Source of the DNA: Liolophura sinensis
Taxonomy: Eukaryota > Mollusca > Polyplacophora > Chitonida > Chitonidae
Direction: 5' to 3'
NCBI RefSeq assembly: GCF_032854445.1
Contig: NC_088297.1
Coordinates: 8,419,375-8,483,374 of the forward strand
Length of the DNA: 64,000 bases
This document shows positions 1 through 11,000 of this stretch, piece after piece. The notes below the pieces were generated by a model, which had not been told where the DNA came from, made no database searches, and saw only the letters and a list, made by a program, of their open reading frames with translations. Made by a program: the position numbers and the translations under genes. Every line of letters begins with the position of its first letter. Within the stretch, counting starts at the first letter, position 1.

Positions 1-354
1 ATGAGCATTTTAGTGTTTATACTGTGAAGGTCCAGGGTTGAATACAGGGTAATGGTGTCTGGTCCCAAAATAGAAAAATGGTCAAACGATTTTGTGGCAA
101 AATCAAGTCATTTTTATTAACGCTGTACTTCAAGATTGGCCTTTATCATAAGATATAATTTATTAATATATAAATATTTATCGATAAAGTTATATATACA
201 TTTCTTGATATATTATTTTTAAAATATGAGGGTTTTCGAGTCTTAACTGTTTTTGGTTATTCTAATCTGGTTTTAAACATGTCCAAACATTTGTTTCATT
301 TTTGATGTTCTCACCTCCATATCAGAAACCTCAACTGCCTCGTGTTTTCACCTT

Positions 355-421
355 GCTCTCGCCACGATATGGCTGAAATATTGCCCTGGCGATAATAAGT
401 GGCGTTAAACCATAACCATTC
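355..421 (+). mobile_element. SINE family D tail fragment
   Basis: ATATGGCTGAAATATTGCC, then GGCGTTAAACCATAACC and a CATTCATTCA tail. This is the standard 3' end of a widespread molluscan SINE type. No tRNA-like head is visible. Confidence 0.6.
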
Positions 422-1337
422 ATTCATTCAACAATACCCAGAGTCTTTTACTACTGAGGCCGTCAACAGCAGGATCATCAGAGAAGCAAAACATTCTTTG
501 TGTTTCGAGTGGCAGCCGTGTTGACGTGAAAGTCACATTTGTGTACACACGCGCAGTGCGACCAGTTCGGTGTATTGCTTGGCAACATGTCTTGTGCGCA
601 TGTGCATCTATTAAGCACTGGTGTTTTACATCATACGGAATCAGCAATAAGAACCAAGTAAATTCTATCCGAATATTAGCTTTTCTACCAAAAAATGCTG
701 CCTTGTGTTTGCCTTGAAGTCAGCTGACGTTTGTAATCTCATTTGTAACGACCAGTATTGCATTAAACTGCATGAACTTTACGGTTACAAAATCGCAAAA
801 GATGGTGAAGAGTTACCTCCCTTGCAGTGGTTTGTTGATTTGAGCTAGTGATTTTTAGGTAATATGAGTGTTAACGGCCTTTATTTAGTATAAAAACACA
901 ACAGTATTGCTGGATTGTCATGTACAGAGGGACAATTTTAATTCAAAAGGCTCAGTATATTAGCTTCAAACAAACTCGGTATGAATTTGTGCCTGTATTT
1001 ACCACTGACTTACCAACATGGAAGCAAGCATAGCCTCTGATCTTTAAGCAATGTTTATTTAAGGTGTATGGGACCTAGGATTAACAAAAAAAAAAAAAAC
1101 AAATCATTGGCTGATAATGTTTATCATGATCTGGGATTTATTTGCAAACAATGCACTATAAAGGCTCAAGCAATTCACCTCCAAAGCCTTTAAAATTTGT
1201 TTTATTAAATTAAGGCAAGACACCCATTAACCATTTTGTGGTGTATGGGTTTCCATGGTTTCAAGTAATTATTGCGAAGGAAAACTCCCAAGTAATCAGT
1301 CAGATTATAACAACATCCTTGCTATATGGTGTGAATG

Positions 1338-1438
1338 GTCCCCTGGGCTCTGTCCGGTGTCCACCCACCATAATGCTGGCTGCCATCGTGTAAGTGAAAT
1401 ATTAATGAGTACAGCGTAAAACACCAATCATAGAAATA
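1338..1438 (+). mobile_element. SINE family A, 3' fragment
   Basis: Retains the GGGCTCTG, CCACCATAATGCTGGC and AGTACAGCGTAAAACACC blocks and a short A-rich tail. Lies in the AK2 intron. Confidence 0.75.
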
Positions 1439-1679
1439 AATATGGTGTGAATATCATTAATATATTCCTTTCATAATATGTGCACAGAAACAGATTAAAA
1501 CTGGCTAAATGCATTTTAGAGCATCAAGAAAATACAGCAGCTGAGAGTCGCAGGCCCCCAGACCCCCGGCTATTTTTGATCAGAATTTCTAAACAATCAA
1601 ATAAGGCCTGGATCCAACCCTGAGGTCATTAGGTCATTTTTTTTTTTACAATTCCAAGCTAAAACTTCATACAATTTTA

Positions 1680-1856
1680 CATGCTGGCTTCTTCTCCAGC
1701 CGTACGTGGGAAGGTCTGCCAGCAATCTGCGGATAGTCGTGGGTTTTCCCTGGGCTCTGCCCGGTTTCCTCCCACCATAATGCTGGCCGCCATCGTATAA
1801 GTGAAATATTCATGAGTACGGCATAAAACATCAATCAAATAAATAAATAAACTTAT
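1680..1856 (+). mobile_element. SINE family A, 3' two thirds
   Basis: Starts at ATGCTGGCTTC and runs through CGTACGTGGGAAGGTCTGCC to AAATAAATAAA. The tRNA-like head is missing. Confidence 0.82.
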
Positions 1857-1931
1857 ACATTTATATTTATAAAATTATAAAATAAATATAATAAACTTAA
1901 ACTTATACTTGAATATGTCATTGAAACATAA

Positions 1932-2219
<288 letters not shown>

Positions 2220-2881
2220 GAGAAAATGTTGTCATTATTAGAGTAGATATTTTATGGGTGGTTTTTCTGTTTTAAGGAAGTACCATTCTTTTAGCCAATT
2301 GGACACAACCAGACTGAAGTGGAAATCGTAATGAAATTTTAACCTGAGTGATAGCCTTTCACCCCTTTATGTAATGAATAGGTCTCTCACAGATGTAGAA
2401 AGGAAGAAGATCTGGGCTTGTCCCACTATTATAGAAGAGGGTTGTGCATACTGTATATCATAAGGTGTAAACTAAATAAGTACATGGGAGATTTTAGTGG
2501 TTGCATTGTAAATATATGTAAATTAATCAAGAATATATATGCTGAAAATACTGGAAATCATTTGCACTCAATGCAAGCTATCTCACTAGGCAGATTGATC
2601 TGTTTTATGTACATTCGTCAGTGTGGGGCTTTGTTTTTTTTTTTTTTTACCCCGAGGCTACAAAAGAAGCAGCAAAATTGTTTTCCAGTATGTAGAACTG
2701 TGTGAACCTTTAGCCGATTCAGTGCAAAGCCCATCAATTAAGATGAACTTGGCATGCCATTTTAAAATTCTGAAAATGTATTGGTGTGCTGAGGATAGTG
2801 TTTGCTTCAAAATCCAACCTAGGTTTACACATGTCCAATCCAGACTGGCTGCCTCTGTCAGAATTATTTCTATAAAATTCC

Positions 2882-2887
2882 AATAAA
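2882..2887 (+). promoter_or_regulatory. Candidate polyadenylation signal for AK2
   Basis: An AATAAA hexamer lies about 660 bp after the AK2 stop, on the same strand, in otherwise repeat-poor DNA. Position and strand fit a 3' UTR end, but AATAAA is common in this AT-rich sequence and no cDNA supports it. Confidence 0.35.
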
Positions 2888-3124
2888 ACGTGCCCTTTAC
2901 TGTATATGTAAATGTAGCAACAAGCTCTGGTTAAATTCCACAGATCTCATATTTATATTCATGTATTTAACCTATCTGACGATCACGGCTTATGATCTTT
3001 TTACCACGGACATGCTTCTTAAACTGCCGGCAAGATCATGGAAAGTGTAGTTCATGATGTACAGTTTATGCTGTTGGCAATGTTGTGATCTAATGTGATC
3101 TTTTATCAGGCATTATTTAGATCA

Positions 3125-3352
3125 AGGGTGGACCCAGGAGCCTCTCACCAATGCGGTCGCTGTGAGTTCAAGTCCAGCTCATGCTGGCTTCCTCTCCGGC
3201 CGTAAGTGGGAAGGTCTGTCAGCAACCTGCGGATGGTCGTGGGTTTCCCCCAGGCTCTGCCTGGTTTCCACCCACCATAATGCTGGCCGCCGTCGTATAA
3301 GTGAAATATTCTTGAGTACGGCGTAAAACACCAATCAAATAAATAAACAAAT
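3125..3352 (+). mobile_element. SINE family A, nearly complete
   Basis: Runs from GACCCAGGAGCCTCTCACC with the B-box-like GAGTTCAAGTCC to GTACGGCGTAAAACACC and AAATAAATAAA. Only the first part of the tRNA head is lost. Confidence 0.88.
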
Positions 3353-4011
3353 AGATCAAGAGTGGAATGTCTTCAATACGAATGTATATGTGCTGATCCA
3401 AATAATGTTCTAATCTTAGGAACTAACACATATTAATTATCCTGGTAGAACTGAAGCCATGACTAAGTCAGACTAATTTCTTTTTTTCTCTTCTAATTTA
3501 ATGCATTTAAATGAACCGCATTTCATATTACTCCTTGTTAAGATTAGCATTTATTTTTTCATTGTGTGATTTACTGTTGAAATTTTGATTTTGGTGCAAA
3601 CCTTTTTTTTTTTTTTTTTGTCTATTAGTTCTTACAAAAGCATTATCCTCTGTGCCATTTGCATATTGGACTCTGAGAAAAATTTCCATGAGCACAGCAT
3701 TTGTCAGTCCTCGTTTCTAATGCTGGTTGTTGTATTGAATTTATCTTTTAGGAGATCATTGGAAGTATTAAATTTACAGTAAATTATTTTGAAATCAAAA
3801 GTTAAAGTGAAAAAAAGTACATATATGTACGACAGATGTTGGTGGGTGAATTGTTAGACATGATAATAAATAAATCCATACATGACAGTTGTATGCTGGA
3901 GTTGAGCCCTGAATAAAATGCCCCAAAATTTTATTTGGTTTTTTTTTGTTTTGGAGTCTGTGGCTTAGCGATGTACAGTGAACAGTTACTCAGGATAAAT
4001 CATCAGTATTA

Positions 4012-4140
4012 CACCACATCAGACAAAATACTCGGGTTTTTATTGGACGGCAGCAGCCAGATGTATTAGAGTCATACAATCAAGGTCATGTGTCCGATGA
4101 CGAGGTTGTCTCCCTTTATTTGGTTGTGAAAACAGTCACA
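4012..4140 (+). repeat. Dispersed repeat E, copy 1
   Basis: Shares ACCACATCAGACAAAATACT, CATGTGTCCG and GAGGTTGTCTCCCTTT with 30413-30560, in the same order. Confidence 0.55.
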
Positions 4141-4587
4141 TTACTGAAGCCCTTTGCCTACATGTCATTCTTCGGTGGTGCTGAATTGATGAGTCTTTTG
4201 CGAGGGGATAAATTTGTCAACAGGGTGCGTTAATATATGGTGTCAGCAACCGTTGTATTGGCATGCGAGAATGATTGACAGCACACGAATGTATTACCAT
4301 TGCCTGGCACTGAGTAACCATGTGACAAATGAAGCATTTACACCGTGCTTTGAAACAGGGTGATCCCCAATGCTCCAAGCAGTGCTTAGCTTGGCCTGAT
4401 AGAATACGGGCCCACATCAAAGCCCTGAGCTTGTTACTCATAGCATTCGATTTGCCTGCATTGAGACAAGCCAAGGGTTTCAATTCAGAGTCCATGCATA
4501 CACAGAACTTCAGTTGGTGTCAAACAACAATCAAAAATATTTGTGCCATAAGCCCATGGGACTTGTTTTTCAATTTCTAGGGCACAT

Positions 4588-4921
4588 GACCGGCCCCAAC
4601 AGCACAGTTGGTAGAGTGTCCGATTCGTGAGTGGTAGATCCAGGCTCAGTCCTGGGTCGAGTCACACCCAAGACCTTAAAAAGAGGAAGTTATAACTTCC
4701 TCGCTGAAGGGGATAATGCATCGACCAGTTGACCTGTATCCGGGCAGGGTGGCTTACTTGCCTTCGGTAAGCCGTCTCAAGTGAAGCAGCACTAGATAAA
4801 AGAGCAGTGTAAATCCGTCCTGCAACAAGGAGGCACATTATATGCACTCTAAGGATTCCTTTGTCGTCACGACTGAAAAATTGTGAGGTAAAACATTAAA
4901 CACCAAGCACTCACTCACTCT
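4588..4921 (+). mobile_element. SINE family B, full length
   Basis: tRNA-like head ATAGCACAGTTGG type (here AACAGCACAGTTGGTAGAG), a self-complementary GAGGAAGTTATAACTTCCTC, then GCAACAAGGAGGCACATTA and a CACTCACTCACTC tail. Confidence 0.88.
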
Positions 4922-4984
4922 AAGACACATGAAGAGTGGGCTCAACCCTGTCCATAGACAGGTAATGCGTGGATTCCCCGGCTC

Positions 4985-5370
4985 GCTGGTGACATGAGCG
5001 TTGGTGACGTGTAGGTTTTGGTGGACGTGGAGCACTGGTGACCGTGGAGCGTTGGTGATGTGGAGCGTTGGAGATGTGGAGCGCTGGTGCAGGGAGCTCT
5101 GGTGACGTGGAGAGTTGGAGACGTGGAATGTTGGTGATGTGGAGCGTTGATGATGTGGGAGTACTGGTGACGTGGAGCATTGGTGATGTGGAGCACTGGT
5201 GCTGGTGACGTGGAGAGTTGGAGACGTGGAATGTGGTGATGTGGAGCGTTGATGATGTGGAGTACTGGTGACGTGGAGCATTGGTGATGTGGAGCACTGG
5301 TGCTGGTGACGTGGAGCGCTGGTGACGTGGAGCGTTGGAGACGTGGAGCACTGGTCACATGGAGCGTTCA
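4985..5370 (+). repeat. 15-16 bp minisatellite
   Basis: Imperfect repeats of GGTGACGTGGAGCGTTG-like units between AK2 and EIF2B4. A composite block of roughly 105 bp (GAGAGTTGGAGACGTGGAAT and following) occurs twice, near 5110 and 5214. Three overlapping minus-strand frames rich in S, T, P, H and R come from this repeat and are not genes. Confidence 0.9.
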
Positions 5371-5439
5371 ATGACGCTACTTGTCTCCCACCAATTTGGT
5401 GTTCATGAGTGTATGGTCTGTATGCTACATATGGCGACA

Positions 5440-5670
5440 GCCTCCGCAGTGCAATGACCCAGGAGTCTCTCACCAATGCGATCGCAGTGATTTCAAGTTC
5501 AGCTCATGCTGGCTTTCTCTCCAGCTGTACGTGGGAAGGTCTGGAAGAAACCTGCAGATGGTTGTGGGATTCCCTGATCTCTGCCCGGTTTCCTCCCACC
5601 ATAAATGTTAGCTGTCACATAGGTGAAGTATTCTTGAGTATGGCATGAAACACCAATCAAACTAATAAAT
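5440..5670 (+). mobile_element. SINE family A, nearly complete
   Basis: Head remnant with AATGACCCAGGAGTCTCTCA, body TACGTGGGAAGGTCTGG, tail GAGTATGGCATGAAACACC. Confidence 0.85.
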
Positions 5671-5816
5671 CATACATGATATAGCTCATCACTAACTAAA
5701 GGTCGTTTGTGAACCCTTGGCAACATGGTTTCCTTCGGCTATGTACGGTGACCAGTCATATATGTGAACCTTTTGTGTGTGTGTGGCATTAAAAACAAAC
5801 AAATTAAAGAAAAACC

Positions 5817-6091
5817 AGTGAGTGAGTGCTTGAGGTTTAACGTCGTGCTTAACTATTTTTAAGTCCCTTAGGGTGCATGTACGTGTAATGTGCCTCCTTG
5901 TTGCAGGACGAATTTCCATCGTTCTGATACGGGTCAATCAGTCACTGCACTATGCCCTTAATGCTGAACGCCAAGGTGAAGAAGCTACAACTTCATCCTT
6001 TAAAGACTAAGGTGTGACCCTACCCAGGATTGATCCTGGATCTACCGTTTCCGAAGCGGACGCTCTAGCAACCATGCTATAGGGGCCGGTC
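5817..6091 (-). mobile_element. SINE family B
   Basis: Starts with the complementary tail GTGAGTGAGTGC and ends in a head of the GGGGCCGGT type. The middle GCGGCTTACTTGCC and CAGCACTAG segment is deleted. Confidence 0.85.
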
Positions 6092-6453
6092 GAGAAAACC
6101 AGCATGTACAACATACATCTATGTTGCCTACATGTACTATGTCATTTATCAGCAAAAACTGGATGTAGAATCTTTCATAACAAGAGTTGCCTGGCTGTGA
6201 ACTGTCAACAGGGAATGAGATTAAAAGAACAAACCATTTGTCAAGATCTGACAGTGATAGTGTATTAGAAAAACCCATTAACATGATCGCCAAAACCCTA
6301 AAAGTTTAACGTGGCCATTTGAATACTCTAAGCTGAGCTACGTGGTGAAAGGCTGGTGCACGTACAGTAGTTTAGTTTAGTTAGGGAACTCATATCTGCA
6401 TCTAATTGACCAATGCTGTTTAAGAAAAAAAATTTTTGACCATGGTGACCATT

Positions 6454-6742
6454 GAATGAGTGAGTGAGCACTTGAGGTTTAAGGTCGTACTTAACAATTT
6501 TTCAGTCATATGATGACGAGGGAATCCTTAGAGTGCATGTAAGATGCCTCCTTCTTGCAGGACGGATTTTCCACCGCTCTTTCATCTAGTGCTGCTTCAC
6601 TGAGACGACTTACCGAAGGTAAGCCTGAACCATTATACTGGTAAAACTTCCTCTTACAATTCTTATTATTCTTGACTCAGGATTGACCCTTGATCTACCG
6701 CTCCCAAAGTGGACGCTCTACCAACTGCGCTACCAGGGCAGG
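6454..6742 (-). mobile_element. SINE family B
   Basis: Complementary GAGTGAGTGAGC tail, GATGCCTCCTTCTTGCAGGA, and a head with GCTCTACCAACTGCGCTA. The GAAGTTGTAACTTC block is shortened. Confidence 0.85.
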
Positions 6743-7011
6743 TGGTGACCATTGAAAGAAAAGAAACACATTTATACAACCTACACCTTAAATGGAAGAG
6801 CCATACTTTTGGTAAAATAAAAGATCTCAATTTTCTGACAATAGTGCTTGTTATTGAGTATTTAATAGTTAAACATTGAAGGCTTAAAAGTGCTTAGCTT
6901 TGCCCATTAGCTCCTCTGAGCATGGAATTCCAGAAAACACATTGGCAGCCTACAGCCATGCATGTAGGCCTGATGGGGCTTTCTAGTACATCACAAACTC
7001 TTCCTTTTTAT

Positions 7012-7247
7012 TTAATGATTTATTTATTCGATTGGTGTTTTACCCCGTACTCAATAATATTTCACTTATATGACGGCAGTCAGCATTATGGTGGGAGGAA
7101 ACCAAGCACAGCCCAGGGGAAACCCACAACCATCCGCAGGTTGCAGGCAGACCATCCGATGTATGACCAGAGAGGAAGCCAGCATGAGCTGGATTGAACT
7201 CACAGCGGCTGCATTGGTGAGTGGTTCCTGGGTCATTACTAGTGTGC
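7012..7247 (-). mobile_element. SINE family A
   Basis: TTTATTCGATTGGTGTTTTA tail, GCAGTCAGCATTATGGTGGG body and CTCACAGCGGCTGCATTGG head remnant. Close to the EIF2B4 3' end. Confidence 0.87.
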
Positions 7248-7394
7248 CAACCAACTCTTTCTTTTCAGAGCAGGCTTTCAAAGTTTCACAGACCTTAAAA
7301 TCCACCATTATCATGAGATATGTACGTATTTAGGGGAGACTAGAAATGCACATTAATCGTATCGTAGGAATAAAATCTTAAGCACAGTGACATC

Positions 7395-7640
7395 ACAAGA
7401 ATAATCAGGAAACGAGGCTTTTCATTGGACAAGCCTAAAATATGGCGGGACTTTCAATGTGCCTCGAATCTGTGGATGAAAATGACGATATTTAAATCTA
7501 TTTTTCTCTCTTATGAAATCTTTAAAAACAAACAAATAAAAAACAAAAAAGTAGAATTCCACTCAGTTTGTATAGCTCTTTCATTTATGGTACAGGGGTT
7601 ATATATCTGTTCTTTCTTTCAACCTTTATCATAAAGAAAG
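7395..7640 (+). repeat. Dispersed repeat F, copy 1
   Basis: About 240 bp similar to 16740-16965: shared TTTATTGGACACGCCTAAA-type, CAACGTGCCTC, TCTTATGAAA and GTATAGCTCTTTCATTTA blocks in the same order. No coding content; it looks like a nonautonomous element. Confidence 0.7.
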
Positions 7641-7803
7641 CGTAAAAACCAGTCAAAACCCCAAACCCAAACCCCAAACCCAAAACCCCAAAGCATGAAT
7701 GTTGTACATGAAAATGCATGTGGTTTTGATCAGATCAAGAGCCGTCTTCATTTTAAATACAGTACAACGCAAATCTTTCCATCTCAACGACAACTGGAGT
7801 CTT

Positions 7804-8011
7804 TCATATTTCGTTCGTCTCCAAGTGCTTGACCCTGAGCACAACAGGCACAGACGTGCACGGAATCATGCCGATCTCTGTGATCACCATGGAGATGAAC
7901 TCTGGCGGGGTGACATCGTAGACCAGGTTCAGAAGGCTAAGGGACTGATAGTCCCGCCAATCCATCAGGTAAGGTTCCTTCTTGCCTATTTCACCAGATC
8001 ATCCGGATCAC
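7804..8011 (-). other. EIF2B4: EIF2B4 last coding exon with apparent 1-nt deletion
   Basis: The previous exon ends in phase 1 (NEL plus one base). Using the strong T-rich CACCTAG acceptor just above 8011, this exon reads GDPDDL and then meets TAG a few codons later. The next frame resumes [13 protein letters not shown] and continues through [11 protein letters not shown] to the natural C-terminus [13 protein letters not shown] and a TGA at 7804-7806. The exon is 208 nt, one short of a phase-consistent length. One extra G in the CTGGTG stretch near 7990-7996 would join the two parts with the spacing of the human protein (DDL, about 10 residues, then W). Either a sequencing or assembly slip or a real frameshift is possible. 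Confidence 0.8.
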
Positions 8012-11000
8012 CTAGGTGAAGAAAAAAACAGCAATGGTGGTGAAATGAAAATCCCAAGTCATCCTTGGGAGATCAACAAAGGGGCCTTATTTATTTATCT
8101 GATTGGTGTTTTACGCCATACTCAAGAACATGTGACTTACATGTATATGATGGCAGCCAGCGTTATGGCATGAGGAAACAAGGTGCTTTTAACAAACATT
8201 AAACAAAACCTGTGTACATCTGTCAGACGAAGAAATAAATAATAAATAATAAAACTATCATCACTGTTTATATAGGAGGGTCAGTGATCCAGGCACAACC
8301 AAGGGAGATAACTCTTACCTAGTTCATTACAGACAAATGAGTCTGTCTGCACTCTCTTGCAGAACTTGTAAGTCTCGCAGCAAACAAGTACTGGCACGCT
8401 GAATGACTTGGCGATCAGCGCAATCATGGAACTTCCCACACGTGACATCACAAACCCGTTAGCCAGGAGACCATGCGCTCCAAGCAGGACTTTAGTGGCC
8501 TGAAGATAGAAACACAAACATTAATTTATTATTGATCAATTTGATAGTTACGTACTGATTTAGACTTTAGACATGCGTGTAATTGTACGTGGGTTCAGTT
8601 ATAATAATGAAGAGTGAGTGAGTGAGTGAGTGAGTGAGTGCTTGGGGTTTAACGTCGTACTGAACAATTTTTCAGTCATATGACAATGAAGGAATCCTTA
8701 GTGTGCATGTGATGTGCCTCCTTGTTGCAGGACGGATTTCCACCGCTCTTTTATTTAGTGCTGCTTCGCTGAGACGCCTTACCGAATGCAAGTAAGCCGC
8801 CCTGCCCGAGCCATTATACTGATACGGGTCAACCAGTCGTTGCACTATCCACTTCATGCTGATCCCACCAACTGGGTTGAAAGCTCATGGACATTTGCAT
8901 GGTTGTGCCTCCACTTTACATGAACCGGATTCTTGCTCAGCACCATTTTTAAGAATTTGTCACTTGTATGATGGTGGCCAGTTTTATGGGTGGTGGGGGA
9001 GTGGGTGGTGGGGGAGTGGGTGGTGGGGGAGTGGGTGGCGGGTGGGGGTGGTTGTAGAAGCAGAGTGCCCACCGTAGACAACTCACAATTCTCTGATGTG
9101 CTTTCCCACTTGCCACGTATGTGCACTTTTTTCTTGTCAAAATCAAGTGGTGTTTAACAGACTCTCCAGTGTTTCAGCCATATCAAGTTGAGAAAATGTT
9201 AGATGTACTAGATTTTAATTGAACTACATTATTATTTGATTTAACCTGATGCTGGTTTGAACAGCATGATGTCATGTCTTAGAGCACTGTATACATGTAC
9301 TTATATATGTACTTATATAATACATCTTGAAAACGACATGAAATACCAACTGAATAAGTAAATAAATAAATATATATCCCACAAAAAGTAAAATGGACAG
9401 AAAAGTTTTAACATGGAAAATTGACCTTGATGCCCAGTAATAAAATTGGTTCTGATTTAAGATCAAGTAATCCAGATCATTCTGAACCAAGAACCTTACA
9501 ATTTAGCCAGTATTTTTAAAACACTAATATTTTGGAGCTGGAATACTGTAGCTCTTTAAGGACAACAATATATCACTGTTTACCAAACTAAAACCAGTCC
9601 TTCCCCATCTCACCTCTTTTATGATGTATTGTAGTTGCCTAAAAAGGGGGTTTTTGGCCCCCCGAAAATGATCTTTCTTATTATATCAAGTTATCTGTAT
9701 ATACCAGGAATATCTCAAATAACTGATTTCAGCAAATATCAGTCCTGTGCTATTTATAGTGTTAAAATGATTCTAATGTCTTAAAAAGTGTAACGACTTT
9801 TAGCCAATTTTGAACAGTAGTATATGTACACTACAGGCCATCATTTGGCTGTTTTTTTGTACAAAGTAATTAGTAATGGCTATTTTAAAATAACAGTAAA
9901 AATTTAGTTGGATTTCCACTTATTAATGTTTTTGCCAAAAGTCTCCAGTATAGCCTCTCTTACAAGAATATTTTTCTGTCTACAGAAACTAGCACCAGTC
10001 ACTCTTCATCTCACCTCTTTCATGATATAAGAAGCGGCCGTGATAAGGACATATGTACAGGGAATTCCAGCCTGAACCAGACGACGCAGCATCTCCTTAC
10101 CTACAGGCAAATAAATAACACGGCAATTCTGATCAAACACATATCTGGCGGTTTGGACAGATAAAAAAAATATATTGCTGTTTTCCGCAACAGCATTTCT
10201 TAATATTACATACAATATAGCATTGTTAAATATTATTTTAACACATTAAGCCCAATAAAAATGAATTTCTGAAATTTATGAAATATTGGTTGCCATGGTA
10301 ACCACCAAATAAGACAAAGTTCTAAGAGGCCAGGACCCATATATACACATACATGTACCTATCCAAATACATTTTCTGATAATCCTCTAGATTTACCTTC
10401 ATGTCGAGGTCTCCCGTCCACCACAATGACTCTGAACTTTTTCCCACGGCTATGAGCATCACACAGCACTTTTCTGATTAGCGAGGAACTGACAGAAAAA
10501 AAAAGCACGCAAAAAATCTTGACACAGTATACTGACAATAGACAATGATGGCCCACCTGGACACAGGATACTGACAATAGACAATGATGGCCCACCTGGA
10601 CACAGTATACTGACAATAGACAATGATTGCCCACCTGGACACAGTATAATGAAAATAGACAATCATGGCCCACCTGGACACAGTATACTGAAAATAGACA
10701 ATGATGGCCCACCTGGTCACAGTATACTGACAATAGACAATGATGGCCCACCTGGACACAGTATAATGAAAATAGACAATGATGGCCCACCTGGTCACAG
10801 TATACTGACAATAGACAATGATGGCCCACCTGGACACAGTATAATGACAATAGACAATAATGGCCCACTTGGTCACAGGGTACTGACAATAGACAATGAT
10901 GGCCCACCTGGACACAGTATAATGACAATAGACAATGATGGCCCACTTGGTCACAGGGTACTGACAATAGACAATGATGGCCCACCTGGACACAGTATAC

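Noticed and set aside
4838-5476. 212-codon and two other minus-strand ORFs rich in S, T, P and H
   Set aside because: They lie on the 15-16 bp minisatellite and partly on a family B SINE; no conserved domain.
7655-7695. Telomere-like run of AAACCC and AAACCCC
   Set aside because: Irregular spacing and not the TTAGGG repeat usual in animals; treated as low-complexity DNA.
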